This document shows positions 1 to 8,383 of a stretch of 29,152 bases of DNA, one piece after another. Position numbers and translations under genes: made by a program. This DNA is from Bacteroidia bacterium (GTDB taxonomy: Bacteria > Bacteroidota > Bacteroidia > Bacteroidales > Azobacteroidaceae): contig BNTV01000058.1 in assembly GCA_025996865.1 (NCBI GenBank), forward strand, positions 1-29,152, written 5' to 3'. The notes under the pieces were generated by a model. The model saw only the letters and a program-made list of their open reading frames with translations. It searched no databases and was not told the DNA's origin. The number at the start of each line of letters is the position of its first letter. The first letter of the stretch is position 1.

Positions 1-52
1 CGTGCCGGGACTTGGTATAAATGACATACCATCCCTTTTGAATGAATTCCAT
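1..52 (-). CDS. NusG/UpxY-like transcription antiterminator, N-terminal fragment
   Basis: Only the first 17 codons lie in the window; the gene continues beyond the left edge. From the ATG at 52-50 the protein begins with MEF, then GWYVIYTKSRH. This Trp-Tyr-Val-x-Tyr-Thr-Lys-x-Arg start is typical of the NGN domain of NusG, RfaH and Bacteroides UpxY proteins. UpxY proteins are known to sit first in capsular or exopolysaccharide operons and to prevent premature termination in the operon's own leader. The intrinsic terminator 18 nt upstream and the long leader behind it fit that role. Inference: a surface polysaccharide operon follows to the left. An ordinary NusG is less likely, because it would be expected in a secE-rplK context, which cannot be seen here. 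Confidence 0.68.
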   Translation of the reverse strand, partial: MEFIQKGWYVIYTKSRH

Positions 53-60
53 ACAGGGTT

Positions 61-105
61 TAAAAAAAGTAAGGAGGCTACACTAAATTGTAGTGTAACC
101 TCCTT
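61..105 (-). terminator. Intrinsic terminator/attenuator in the leader of the NusG-like gene
   Basis: Read on the minus strand, bases 105-91 and 85-71 form a 15-bp stem with one A-C mismatch and a 5-nt loop (90-86). It is followed after two bases by seven T residues (68-62). It lies 18 nt before the start codon at 52, so it ends transcription ahead of that gene unless overridden, which is what an attenuator or a target of processive antitermination looks like. It could also end transcripts reading through from the GH35 gene. Confidence 0.8.
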
Positions 106-128
106 GTTTATATGATATTTATTTATTA

Positions 129-137
129 CGCGCGCGC
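129..137. repeat. (CG)n simple repeat
   Basis: A nine-base alternating C/G run lies just after the stop codon of the leader ORF (minus-strand reading). Next to the nearby (TG)12 tract it makes a stretch of alternating purine-pyrimidine DNA, a sequence type known to be able to adopt Z-DNA. It may also pair with itself in RNA. No function is demonstrated by the sequence alone. Confidence 0.7.
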
Positions 138-214
138 TATATTGTACGCCTGCTGTGTGTGTGTGTGTGTGTGTGTGTTAAGAAAAATGTCGAGAAAAAC
201 AAATTAATTAACAT
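137..214 (-). CDS. Putative Thr-His repeat leader peptide (25 aa)
   Basis: An ATG at 214-212 opens a 25-codon frame ending in TAG at 139-137. The peptide starts MLINLFFSTFFL, then has four Thr-His pairs encoded by alternating ACA and CAC codons, and ends SRRTI. It lies between a promoter-like box and an intrinsic terminator, the usual position of an attenuation leader peptide. The segment AGGCGTACA at its end (151-143) can pair, with one bulged G, with TGTAGCCT in the 3' arm of the terminator (82-75), a possible antiterminator that a ribosome reaching the stop codon would cover. There is no evident Shine-Dalgarno, so translation is inferred. Confidence 0.42.
   Translation of the reverse strand: MLINLFFSTFFLTHTHTHTHSRRTI
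154..178. repeat. (TG)12 dinucleotide microsatellite
   Basis: Twelve TG units plus one T (AC on the minus strand) form the Thr-His part of the leader ORF. Dinucleotide tracts of this length are prone to strand slippage. Here every slip of one unit changes the downstream reading frame of the leader ORF, so the tract could act as a contingency locus. Confidence 0.9.
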
Positions 215-216
215 AA

Positions 217-274
217 AAAATGAGCAAAACTCTTCGCTGTTGCGAAAATAATTCGCAACAGAAAATGAGCAAAA
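217..274. repeat. Hairpin bounded by 13-bp direct repeats in the leader region
   Basis: AAAATGAGCAAAA occurs at 217-229 and again at 262-274. Between the copies, CTGTTGCGAA (237-246) and TTCGCAACAG (252-261) form a perfect 10-bp inverted repeat with a 5-nt loop. It lies upstream of the leader ORF on the minus-strand transcript and so would form an RNA hairpin near its 5' end. It could be a protein-binding or RNA-stability element, or a small relic of a mobile element. No terminator T-run follows on the minus strand. Confidence 0.7.
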
Positions 275-388
275 AGTTAATGATAAACAGTTATTGTCCA
301 AACGAAATTCTATAATGAAGAGATAAAGCTACGCCCTTCCAGTCCCGATAGATCCGGTTTACGAAAGATTTTTACTAAAAGCGCGGGG

Positions 389-419
389 CAAAATTACACA
401 ATAAATTTGAAAGATGCAA
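389..419 (-). promoter_or_regulatory. Bacteroidetes-type promoter for the NusG-like operon
   Basis: On the minus strand TAATTTTG (396-389) matches the Bacteroidetes -7 consensus TAnnTTTG, with a TTG at 419-417 exactly 20 nt upstream. Transcription would start near 380 and give a leader of about 330 nt before the NusG-like start codon. It lies just downstream of the GH35 stop codon, so the polysaccharide-type operon would have its own promoter. Confidence 0.5.
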
Positions 420-427
420 GTAAAATT

Positions 428-2314
428 TCAATAATCATTAAGAACAAGTTTCGTCAACACCGGAATTTTGGTTGTCCGCACTGCCGTATGAGGCTTGTCA
501 TGCTGCTGTTCGAATATGACAATCTCATTTTCGCCCTTCTTCAACCATACGCCCGGTATATACAGCGTTTGCTGGGGACCGACACGCCAGTAGCGACCGA
601 TGTTCTTTCCATTGACAAACACGATTCCCTTGCCCCAGTCTTCCATATCCAGAAAAGTATCGCCCGTTTCGGACAGATTGAAACTTCCACGGTACAATAC
701 CGGTTTGCCGGTCAGGGATTTGGCTGCGCTTTCCGTATTGTTCTGCGCAGTTGGCAAATTCTTGAAATCCGGTGATTTATCCATCGGTATTTGAACCATT
801 TCCCAGTCGCCTTCCATCACAATCCCGTTTATGGTAACCGGACTGATAATGCCTTTGGTATTGTGAATAATTTCGGAACCGAAGTTGATTCGTCCCATAT
901 TTTCGACAAGTATCTCCAGCGTGGAATTAAACGGAATATCTATCTCCATCGAATACTTGTTGAAATAACGGTTCAATTCGCCTGCTTTTTCCGAATTTAC
1001 ATACACTAAGGCGTAATCCCGCAATCCTTTTATTTCCAATTTCCCGCTTATCGGCTGATTAAAGTGTTTCCGGTATAAAACATAGCCGTAGCCCTGATTT
1101 AACTGCTCAAAGGTCAGCGGCGTGTCATTCTGAACCTTTTTGTATTTTTCAACATCCAAACCGGCAATTTTATTTAATTGGATGGAAGGTATTTCTATCA
1201 CGGGAATGGCTTTCGGCGCATCCGGCAGCGCATAATCCACATATTGTTTGATTACATTGCGGATAGAGTCGTATTTGGGCGTAACCCATCCGGCTTCACT
1301 GATGGGCGCATCATAGTCGTAGCTTGTCAAATCGGGTTGAATATCGTGGTTTTTATCATAATTAGCACCGCTCGTAAAACCGAAGTTCGTTCCGCCGTGC
1401 ACCATATAAAAGTTAAAAGACACATCGTTTTGTAAATATTTTTCCGTGCGGCGGGCAATACCGGAGGCGTTCACTTGCGGATGCGGCTCGACCCAATGCG
1501 CCAGCCATCCCGGATAAAATTCGGCGACCATGTAAGGCCCTTTTCCGCCGTGATATTCATTGACGACTTTTTTCAGATTGTCGATATTGCTTTCTCCGTT
1601 GGCGGTCGGCAAAGCGCCGGGCGTAGCGCCTCCCTCGAAAAGCCAACTGCCGTCCGATGTAAACAGGGGTATTTCAAATCCGGCATTTTTCAACTGCTGC
1701 ACAATCTTGGCATTATAGTTGCGGTGTTCTTCCAACGGAATATCTTTCCGTTGAGCAACATACGACCCAAATTCATTTTCCGCCTGCAGCATGATGACAG
1801 GACCTCCCTTGGTTATCTGCAACTTGCCGACTTCCTGATACAGCCGGTTTATATACAATTGGGTATATTTCAGAAATTGTTCATTGTCACGCCTCAGTTC
1901 CATGCCTTCCACGTTTTGCAACCACCATGGGTATCCGCCAAACTCCCATTCGGCGCATACATAAGGGCCGGGACGAAGGATGACCATTAGACCTTCCTCA
2001 CCCGCCGTTTTTATATACTCGGCAAGATTATTGTCTCCCGTGAAATCCCATTTTCCCGGTTCCGGTTCGTGTGCGTTCCAAAACACATAAGTAGTAACTG
2101 CATTCAACCCCATAGCCTTCAACATCTGCATACGGTGACGCCAGTATTGATGCGGAATACGCGGATAATGCATCTCGCCGGAGATAATACGGACAGACTT
2201 GTTATCATACACAAAATTTCCGTCCTTTATTTCAAACGTATGCTTTTGCGCCGGCAAAGACATCGGCAAAACAAGCAACAGCATCAAAAAGATAAAACAA
2301 TTTTTCTTGACCAT
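428..2314 (-). CDS. Secreted GH35 beta-galactosidase
   Basis: The 628-aa product carries a signal peptide (about residues 1-22, hydrophobic core, then LPAQ) and a GH35 catalytic barrel. The GGPVIMLQAENEFGSY block holds the expected acid/base Glu at 181 (Asn-Glu pair) and the VAEFYPGW block holds the expected nucleophile Glu at 265; these match the family pattern seen in human GLB1. The C-terminal third (about 400-628) looks like the beta-sandwich domains of the family, including the GKGIVFVNGKNIGRYW segment. It removes terminal beta-linked galactose from oligosaccharides, probably in the periplasm. It lies 124 bp after the GH95 gene on the same strand, so the two are probably co-expressed. 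No SusC/SusD pair is visible in the window. Confidence 0.93.
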   Translation of the reverse strand: MVKKNCFIFLMLLLVLPMSLPAQKHTFEIKDGNFVYDNKSVRIISGEMHYPRIPHQYWRHRMQMLKAMGLNAVTTYVFWNAHEPEPGKWDFTGDNNLAEYIKTAGEEGLMVILRPGPYVCAEWEFGGYPWWLQNVEGMELRRDNEQFLKYTQLYINRLYQEVGKLQITKGGPVIMLQAENEFGSYVAQRKDIPLEEHRNYNAKIVQQLKNAGFEIPLFTSDGSWLFEGGATPGALPTANGESNIDNLKKVVNEYHGGKGPYMVAEFYPGWLAHWVEPHPQVNASGIARRTEKYLQNDVSFNFYMVHGGTNFGFTSGANYDKNHDIQPDLTSYDYDAPISEAGWVTPKYDSIRNVIKQYVDYALPDAPKAIPVIEIPSIQLNKIAGLDVEKYKKVQNDTPLTFEQLNQGYGYVLYRKHFNQPISGKLEIKGLRDYALVYVNSEKAGELNRYFNKYSMEIDIPFNSTLEILVENMGRINFGSEIIHNTKGIISPVTINGIVMEGDWEMVQIPMDKSPDFKNLPTAQNNTESAAKSLTGKPVLYRGSFNLSETGDTFLDMEDWGKGIVFVNGKNIGRYWRVGPQQTLYIPGVWLKKGENEIVIFEQQHDKPHTAVRTTKIPVLTKLVLNDY

Positions 2315-2438
2315 AATTTTAATTATTTGTTTAAGTTCGTAAATTATTTACTTCTGTATAAGCAATATATCGAATATCCCTCATCTTTCTTGTATCTGAT
2401 GAAAGCCGACTGATACATCAAATCTATAAACGGTAACC

Positions 2439-4865
2439 TCAGACAGTTTGAACAGTTATCGAAACCGTTTCTCCTGCTTTGAGTCTAATCTCTGCTATAT
2501 TGTCCGTAACAGTCGGATTCAGGGATTCTCCCTTGCCTTTTTTGAACGTTACCGAAACGCCTGCCGGTATCCGCAGTTTGAATGTATTGTCCGCGGTTGC
2601 TTTCAAAGTGACGGAGGTCAGTTTTTTATCTGCCCAGGTTGCCGACAGGTCAGCGCCTCCGCGTACCCGTAGCCCGTCGAATGAGCCGTCGGAGAACGCA
2701 TCGGGTAAGGCCGGTAACAGTTCGATGACGCCCGAATGGCTTTGTAGGAACATCTCCGCTATGCCGGCGCATCCGCCGAAATTGCCGTCAATCTGGAACG
2801 GCGAATGGGCGCAGAGAAGATTCGGATAAGTTCCGCCCCTGTTCATGTTGAAACCATTCTCCATGACCGGTTTCAACAGATTGCACAACAGCAAATAGGC
2901 ATGATTTCCATCGCCCAAGCGCGCCCAGAAATTGATTTTCCACGCGCGCGACCATCCTGTTCCTCCGTCGCCACGCGCTATCAGCGATTTTCGGGCGGCT
3001 TCGGCCAAATCGGGCGTTCCCGCCAGCGTAATCTGATTGCCCGGATGCAGGCCGTAGAGGTGGGATACGTGGCGGTGATGCGGCTCTACCTCTTCATATT
3101 CTTCGAGCCATTCCATGAGCCTTCCGTCACTGCCGATTTGGTTGGGCGGCAGTTTGGCCATTGCCACTTTCAAGCGGTCGCGCAAACCGGCATCCACGTC
3201 TAATATTTCGCTTGCCGTGATGACATTGCCGAATATTTCGCGGACTAACTGGTTGTCCATCGTGGAACCCATGCAAATACTGGCGCTCGTTTTGGTTCCG
3301 GGCAAATAAAACGAATTTTCGGGAGAGGTGGTCGGAACGGTTACCAACCAGCCGTGTGCCGGTTCGGGTTGGAGTATATCCAGAAAAAACTGCGCCGAGC
3401 CTTTCAGCGCCGAATAGATTTGTTGCAGGTATTTCGGGTCGCGGTTGTAATCAAAATGTTCCCACAAATGGGCGCACAACCACGCGCCACTCGTATTGGT
3501 TGCGCCCCAAGACGGATGTTCGCCGGGCGCGGTGAATCCCCAGACATTGGCGATTACGTGCGTTACCCAACCACCGGCATTGTAAAAAGCTTTGGCAGTC
3601 CGGCTTCCCGGCTCGACAAACGATTCAACCATCTGTATCAATGGCTGATGCAGTTCGGCAAGATTGGTAATTTCCACAGGCCAATGATTCATTTGCACAT
3701 TGATATTCAGGTGGTAATCGCCATTCCACGGGGTGTGGATGGTATTTGCCCAAAGTCCCTGAAGATTGGGAGGCAACAGTCCCGGACGGGCGCTCGAAAT
3801 AAGGAGATAACGACCATACTGGAAATAGAGTTCCACCAAGCCGTTATCGTTGGGATGAGCGGCAAAAGCGTCCAATCTCCGGTCGGTGGGGATGGTGTCC
3901 CTGTCCGGATGCGAATGTAGATTGAGGTGCGCCCGGTCGAAATAATTACGATACAGTTTTGTATGTTCCGCCTTGATACGGGCATAATTGCCGGTCATTG
4001 CCTGTTGCAGTAACCGGCTGCATTTCGATTCAAAATCCGGATTTTTGTAGTCGGTAGCGGCAGAAATAAAAATGAAAGCTTCCTTGGCATCCGTAACATT
4101 TATGCGGTTGTCTTTTCCTTTCACAACACCTTTTCCCGCCACTTTCACTTTTACGCGGGCATTGTAGCGCATGCCTTTACCGTCCGTACCGTTATTCAGT
4201 TGCCCTTTCATAAGCAATTCATCGCCGTCGAGCAGGGTCTCATAGACTTGCGGACGATTCATGTCTATGGTAAAATTCAAACATCCGCTGCGGGATGCCT
4301 GTAAACGGATGACCAGCACATCCAGACCGAATGCCGCGAAATATTCACGGGTATAAGTTACTCCGCCGGACTCAAACGAGGTGGTTGCCACGGCGTCATC
4401 TAACGATAATTGACGGCGATAATTTTTCGGTGCGACCTTCCCCTGTGGGTATTGGTAATCAATATGCAGATTGCCCAACACTTCATAACTTCCGAAAGGG
4501 ACGTCGTTTCCATTTCCGTATCCCGAACCGGCACCCTTGCACACAAAAGTCTTGTATATCAATTTTTGCGCCTCTGCGTTTTTTCCCTCGAAAAGCATTT
4601 GCCTGATTTCCGGCAGGTATTTGGCGGCATCGGGATTATCAGCGTCCTGCACACCGCCCGACCACAGGGTTATGTCGTTCAACACAAGCGTTTCCTTTTC
4701 CACGCCTCCGTCCGGCATCATGCCCAGCCGTCCGTTACCCAGCGGGATGGTTTCTTCCCATTGTCCGGCAGGACGGTCGAACCAGAGTCTCAGACCCGCA
4801 TTGTTTTCCGCTTTTGCACCGATACATAACAAGATACCGATAGCGATGAGTTTTATTTTTTTCAT
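2439..4865 (-). CDS. Secreted GH95 alpha-L-fucosidase family glycosidase
   Basis: The reading frame is open to 4979, but the ATG at 4865 is preferred because it puts MKKIKLIAIGILL, a good signal peptide, at the N-terminus; the extra 38 upstream codons look non-coding. The product is 808 aa, normal for GH95. Family landmarks are the N-terminal LWFDRPAGQWEETIPLGNGR block, NINVQMNHW (the two Asn near 387 and 389 that help the base), a TSPE motif (Glu near 516, expected general acid) and QIDGNFGG (Asp near 693). GH95 enzymes cleave alpha-1,2-linked L-fucose or alpha-L-galactose from glycans such as blood-group antigens or xyloglucan side chains. With GH35 next to it and GH36 beyond, it suggests stepwise trimming of fucosylated galactosides. 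Confidence 0.9.
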   Translation of the reverse strand: MKKIKLIAIGILLCIGAKAENNAGLRLWFDRPAGQWEETIPLGNGRLGMMPDGGVEKETLVLNDITLWSGGVQDADNPDAAKYLPEIRQMLFEGKNAEAQKLIYKTFVCKGAGSGYGNGNDVPFGSYEVLGNLHIDYQYPQGKVAPKNYRRQLSLDDAVATTSFESGGVTYTREYFAAFGLDVLVIRLQASRSGCLNFTIDMNRPQVYETLLDGDELLMKGQLNNGTDGKGMRYNARVKVKVAGKGVVKGKDNRINVTDAKEAFIFISAATDYKNPDFESKCSRLLQQAMTGNYARIKAEHTKLYRNYFDRAHLNLHSHPDRDTIPTDRRLDAFAAHPNDNGLVELYFQYGRYLLISSARPGLLPPNLQGLWANTIHTPWNGDYHLNINVQMNHWPVEITNLAELHQPLIQMVESFVEPGSRTAKAFYNAGGWVTHVIANVWGFTAPGEHPSWGATNTSGAWLCAHLWEHFDYNRDPKYLQQIYSALKGSAQFFLDILQPEPAHGWLVTVPTTSPENSFYLPGTKTSASICMGSTMDNQLVREIFGNVITASEILDVDAGLRDRLKVAMAKLPPNQIGSDGRLMEWLEEYEEVEPHHRHVSHLYGLHPGNQITLAGTPDLAEAARKSLIARGDGGTGWSRAWKINFWARLGDGNHAYLLLCNLLKPVMENGFNMNRGGTYPNLLCAHSPFQIDGNFGGCAGIAEMFLQSHSGVIELLPALPDAFSDGSFDGLRVRGGADLSATWADKKLTSVTLKATADNTFKLRIPAGVSVTFKKGKGESLNPTVTDNIAEIRLKAGETVSITVQTV

Positions 4866-4890
4866 ACGTAAATAATTGTGTTCGTTCTGT

Positions 4891-4918
4891 CCGCAGGCTA
4901 CGCTTCGCTTACCTGCGG
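4891..4918. repeat. Small palindrome upstream of the GH95 gene
   Basis: CCGCAGG and CCTGCGG form a 7-bp inverted repeat around CTACGCTTCGCTTA. It lies in the 126-bp gap between the PIN gene and the GH95 start, inside the leader of the GH95 gene. The loop core (TACGCTTCGC) resembles the REP-like intergenic repeats found elsewhere in the window. The rest of the gap shows no gene or clear promoter. Confidence 0.6.
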
Positions 4919-4991
4919 TTATGAAAATTTGACTTTTCAAGTCTGTCGCATGATATTGATGGATGGAGTGGATGGACATGGTTTACAAATA

Positions 4992-6065
4992 TTATGCGTC
5001 TTCGTTGATAAATACAAGGTTTCCTTTTTCTCTCAGTTTAACAAGTAACGCTTGATTTTGGAACTCTATGATATTTCCATTCTCGTCTTTGTCATACGGT
5101 TTGAATGAAATGGGAACATTATTCCCCTTATCAACAAATGGATAATTGCCTATTTTTTGATTATTCCAAAATTCGGATATAATTTGAGTTGAATATACAA
5201 AATCCAAATCTTTGCCAATTATTGTCAATCCAAGATTTTCATTGAGAGTAATACCTTTTTGTAAATTGAAGAAAATACATTGGTCTCCATTGTGTACATA
5301 AGTATATCCCAAAAAAGAATTTTTATTTTTATCAATAATAATTTCCTTAAATTTTTGAATCCAAAATTGTTGGATTTCAGTCTGAGGAAGAGGAGTACTA
5401 TAATGGTCTATTGTTTGAGGAATGTTTTCGTATTTTTCCTTACATTTAACATTCCCAGTCTTTATCATTTCAGGAATTACTAACCCATGGTTCACAAAAA
5501 TTGTTTCCAAATCAGCTTCATTATAACTATCATTTAAGAGTTTATCTCTGGTCAACAAAATAATTTGACGTTCTTTGTCTGATTTATTTGGATATACACA
5601 AGATAATAACACTAAACTATCCTCTCTTGATATGGTAGATGCTAAACACAAATCCAATGTTGGATTTAACAGTTCTTCATGCAAAATGTTATGTTCCCAA
5701 TCAATTCCAAATTCATTAGATATTCTTTCTTTTTCAGCTAATATTTTGTTCTGAATTTCATCTTTATGGTCTTCATACTGAACGTTATCAAATTTCCATA
5801 TTCCTTTTCTCCCAACCAATTTAGAAATAGAGATATTATCTTGTAACCTATTTCGCACCACTTCCCTTAAAAAGTGTTCTCTCTTTCTAACTTCAACGAA
5901 CTCATACATTACATAATGAGAAGATTTCAAAGTAACAAAATCAGATGAAGAAAAGAATTTGATAGAATTATTTAAATTTTCAAAAGTTTCGTCTAAAATA
6001 TCAGCTAAGATATTAGTATCCAGAAAAATATTTATTCTATATTTATCATCAACAACGATTGGCAT
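4992..6065 (-). CDS. PIN-domain nuclease, last gene of the methyltransferase-ATPase cassette
   Basis: The N-terminal half of this 357-aa protein is a PIN-like domain: IFLDTNILADIL (Asp16), an acidic residue in YEF (Glu55), REDSLVLLSC (Asp149) and ILLTRDKLLND (Asp174), the four acidic positions that bind metal in PIN ribonucleases. The long C-terminal part (about 215-357) is of unknown type. PIN proteins usually cleave RNA, and some act on structured DNA or RNA in defence systems. The start lies 4 nt after the ATPase stop codon. There is no small antitoxin gene beside it, so a plain VapBC toxin role is unlikely; inference is that it is the effector of the operon, controlled by the ATPase. Codon use is AT-rich, unlike the glycosidase genes on either side. 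Confidence 0.72.
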   Translation of the reverse strand: MPIVVDDKYRINIFLDTNILADILDETFENLNNSIKFFSSSDFVTLKSSHYVMYEFVEVRKREHFLREVVRNRLQDNISISKLVGRKGIWKFDNVQYEDHKDEIQNKILAEKERISNEFGIDWEHNILHEELLNPTLDLCLASTISREDSLVLLSCVYPNKSDKERQIILLTRDKLLNDSYNEADLETIFVNHGLVIPEMIKTGNVKCKEKYENIPQTIDHYSTPLPQTEIQQFWIQKFKEIIIDKNKNSFLGYTYVHNGDQCIFFNLQKGITLNENLGLTIIGKDLDFVYSTQIISEFWNNQKIGNYPFVDKGNNVPISFKPYDKDENGNIIEFQNQALLVKLREKGNLVFINEDA

Positions 6066-6069
6066 AATG

Positions 6070-7386
6070 TTATTTATCTATGGGTTTTACAAAACGTTTT
6101 ACAAATTCTGTATTTATCACTGAATCTCCTTGAATTTCATCTTTAGCTCTTTGTATCAATAAATAACAATATTTCAATAACAGGCGAGGCGACCCCTCTG
6201 TATAACCCACTTCTAAAAGAGTTGATATTGCCGAATCCTCAAATGGATATATCGAATCACTGTTATTTCTTGCCAAGTTGAGATAATTAGTTATCAAGAT
6301 TTTCGCTGTTTCTGCATTCAATGGTTTTAAATCAATAATTCTACCTTTGATTCGACCCGCAAGTGGTGGCGAAAATTGTTCAATCATGGCAAGAGCTTTC
6401 CCTGTCATTGCAAAAACTGCACACCAATTCTTTTCTTTATCAATAAGAGTTCTAAGATTCCTCAAATAATTATCTACTTCAGTTTTTTGTAATCTTCCAG
6501 CAGTTATTTCCTCAAATTCATCTGCAAGAATAATGAAATCAGTATAACCTAATCCTTTAACTGTTTCTACAATTGCCTTTAGGATATAAAATTCTCGTTT
6601 ATCAATGTCTTTTAGTGCCCCTGTCGTTAATAAATCCCAAGTTTTATTTATGCCAATATTATCTGCTACTAAATCGTAAAAATAGAGAGCAACGCTTGTA
6701 TTTGGGGCTATCTCTTCAAAACTTTTCACAATTGCAACTTTTAATGCGTCTTGAATTTCTCTTTTTTTCTTTGCATCACTCCCTTTATACAAATCATCCA
6801 CAAATATTTTGTAACTTACATATTCGCTGATAGTTAGATTTGATGTTTCTTGCGGAAAAAGAGATGGTGTTGTTTTTTTAGCAATTGATTTCAATTGTTC
6901 CAATAATGATTCATTCTTCTTTAACTGTGAAAGAAAAACATCCCATAAATAGCGTTTGAAATTTTCTTGCCCAATTTCATTTATTATTGAACCAATTAAT
7001 TCCGACAGTTTCGTTCCCGGATTATCAATATAAACAACGTATGGATTAACATTATTTTGTCCTTTAAAACTCTTCAATAACCACCTAATGTAAAATAATG
7101 TCTGTGTTTTTCCTGTTCCATAATCGCCTCTAATTATTAAACTTAAATAAGGGTCAATTTCTTTGGGATTTTTATTAAACAATGAGTCTTTAACAAAACC
7201 AATGATTGCAGATAGCGTCTCTTGATGAATAGGAGAAAGAGATTCCATTATCTCATCAGGAGTATTTGAATCTGCAATTCCTGACCGAGGAAAAGGGTTA
7301 AATTCCAACCCCAAGTTTTTTATTGAATCGGTTACATGACTTTTTGTTTCTTCTAAAATTTGTTCTATGATACTTTTTTGTTCCAT
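6070..7386 (-). CDS. AAA+ (ORC/Cdc6-like) P-loop ATPase of the defence-like cassette
   Basis: The 438-aa protein has an NPFPRSG motif near residue 30, a Walker A GDYGTGKT (87-94), a Walker B FIILADE (284-290) followed by FEEI, a sensor-1-like MTGK (327-330), a basic GRIKGR segment that could hold an arginine finger, LKPLNAE and a GSPR sensor-2-like motif near the C-terminus. This order is that of ORC/Cdc6-type AAA+ ATPases, a group that includes the regulatory ATPases of several bacterial immune systems. Inference: it senses or remodels DNA and gates the PIN nuclease encoded 4 nt downstream. A BREX BrxC assignment is not supported, as the protein is far shorter. The gene begins 4 nt after the preceding one and is AT-rich. 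Confidence 0.7.
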   Translation of the reverse strand: MEQKSIIEQILEETKSHVTDSIKNLGLEFNPFPRSGIADSNTPDEIMESLSPIHQETLSAIIGFVKDSLFNKNPKEIDPYLSLIIRGDYGTGKTQTLFYIRWLLKSFKGQNNVNPYVVYIDNPGTKLSELIGSIINEIGQENFKRYLWDVFLSQLKKNESLLEQLKSIAKKTTPSLFPQETSNLTISEYVSYKIFVDDLYKGSDAKKKREIQDALKVAIVKSFEEIAPNTSVALYFYDLVADNIGINKTWDLLTTGALKDIDKREFYILKAIVETVKGLGYTDFIILADEFEEITAGRLQKTEVDNYLRNLRTLIDKEKNWCAVFAMTGKALAMIEQFSPPLAGRIKGRIIDLKPLNAETAKILITNYLNLARNNSDSIYPFEDSAISTLLEVGYTEGSPRLLLKYCYLLIQRAKDEIQGDSVINTEFVKRFVKPIDK

Positions 7387-7390
7387 AATA

Positions 7391-8383
7391 CTACAACATT
7401 AATAAGTGTGAAATATAAGCGTTTCTATACATAGGAAGAAGAATTTTCTCTTTTTCTTCAATGAAGATTTCAGAGGTTCTTTGCATACTAATTAGGTTTA
7501 TATTTTCAATACTCTGATTGATAATCATTTCTTTTATTCCTTCAATAGAATAGTTATATCTCATTACTATATCCAATACTAATTGAGGAATATAAATGTA
7601 ATCCGATTTGTAATTTTTGCGAATAAACTCAATCAAAGAAAAATCATTTGCAATATCTTTTTTAAAATATACACATGAAAGACTCCGCACCTTTTGCATA
7701 ATAGTAACATCTGCCCACTTAAGTTGAAATTTATCAAGCAAATCCAAAGTCATTCCCCATTTGACAAATACATCCCAAAAGCGCATTAAATCGGAATTTT
7801 TTTCATTAATGAAGAAAATATCCGCATTGTCTTTTAATTCGAAAAAAAAAGAGTCTGTAAATCGACCATCGCTTATAAATGAAAACATAACTTGTGAATT
7901 ATTAATACAAAAATCCTCATTTATAGCATTCATGATTTTCAATCTGTTTTCTTCACGCGGGTCAATCATCCATGAGATAATTTCTCGGAATCGGAAATAA
8001 CTAAAGAAAATTTTTTTGAACACTTTTTTATCTTCTATTGTCAATTCTGAACCAAGAGTACTTTGGAAAATATTTGGATGTTTAATTTTGCCTTCTTTTG
8101 AGATTAAATCAAAGTTTATTAGCGCATTCATTCGCTCTAATATATTCCTTTCCGTCCAATCCATATTGCCTTCTGAAGCTAATTTCTCCTCTTTACATTT
8201 TGACAGAATAAATGATTTATTTCCATATCCATACTTTTCAATCAATAAAAAAATATCACGTAATTCTCTTAAAAAATAGACATACGAAAGACTCCATCCT
8301 TTTGACAATTCGGACTGAGCCTCGTCAGTTAGTGATGGTAATTCTATTTTTTTTGACCGATATAGATTGATTTCTTTACTCAT
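7391..8383 (-). CDS. Uncharacterised protein of the defence-like cassette
   Basis: I do not recognise this 330-aa protein. It has no signal peptide and no clear membrane segment. Residues of about 50-110 (SKCKEEKLASEGN ... NILERMNALINFDLISKEGKI) read like a winged-helix fold with a helix-loop-helix followed by a beta-hairpin, which would fit DNA binding. The rest is helical and rich in aromatic, Lys, Asn and Glu residues. Its ATG overlaps the methyltransferase stop codon in an ATGA (8383-8380) and its stop lies 4 nt before the ATPase, so it is translationally coupled and almost certainly works with both. Possible roles are target recognition or an adaptor between methyltransferase and ATPase; this is inference only. 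Confidence 0.6.
   Translation of the reverse strand: MSKEINLYRSKKIELPSLTDEAQSELSKGWSLSYVYFLRELRDIFLLIEKYGYGNKSFILSKCKEEKLASEGNMDWTERNILERMNALINFDLISKEGKIKHPNIFQSTLGSELTIEDKKVFKKIFFSYFRFREIISWMIDPREENRLKIMNAINEDFCINNSQVMFSFISDGRFTDSFFFELKDNADIFFINEKNSDLMRFWDVFVKWGMTLDLLDKFQLKWADVTIMQKVRSLSCVYFKKDIANDFSLIEFIRKNYKSDYIYIPQLVLDIVMRYNYSIEGIKEMIINQSIENINLISMQRTSEIFIEEKEKILLPMYRNAYISHLLML

Noticed and set aside
61..214. Histidine biosynthesis operon attenuator (Thr-His leader peptide plus terminator)
   Set aside because: The gene that follows the terminator starts like a NusG/UpxY protein, not HisG. The His and Thr codons may simply reflect the AC microsatellite.
2448..4875. Several long open frames on the plus strand opposite the GH95 gene
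   Set aside because: They lie fully antisense to a well-supported glycosidase, have no family resemblance, and reflect its GC-rich codon use.
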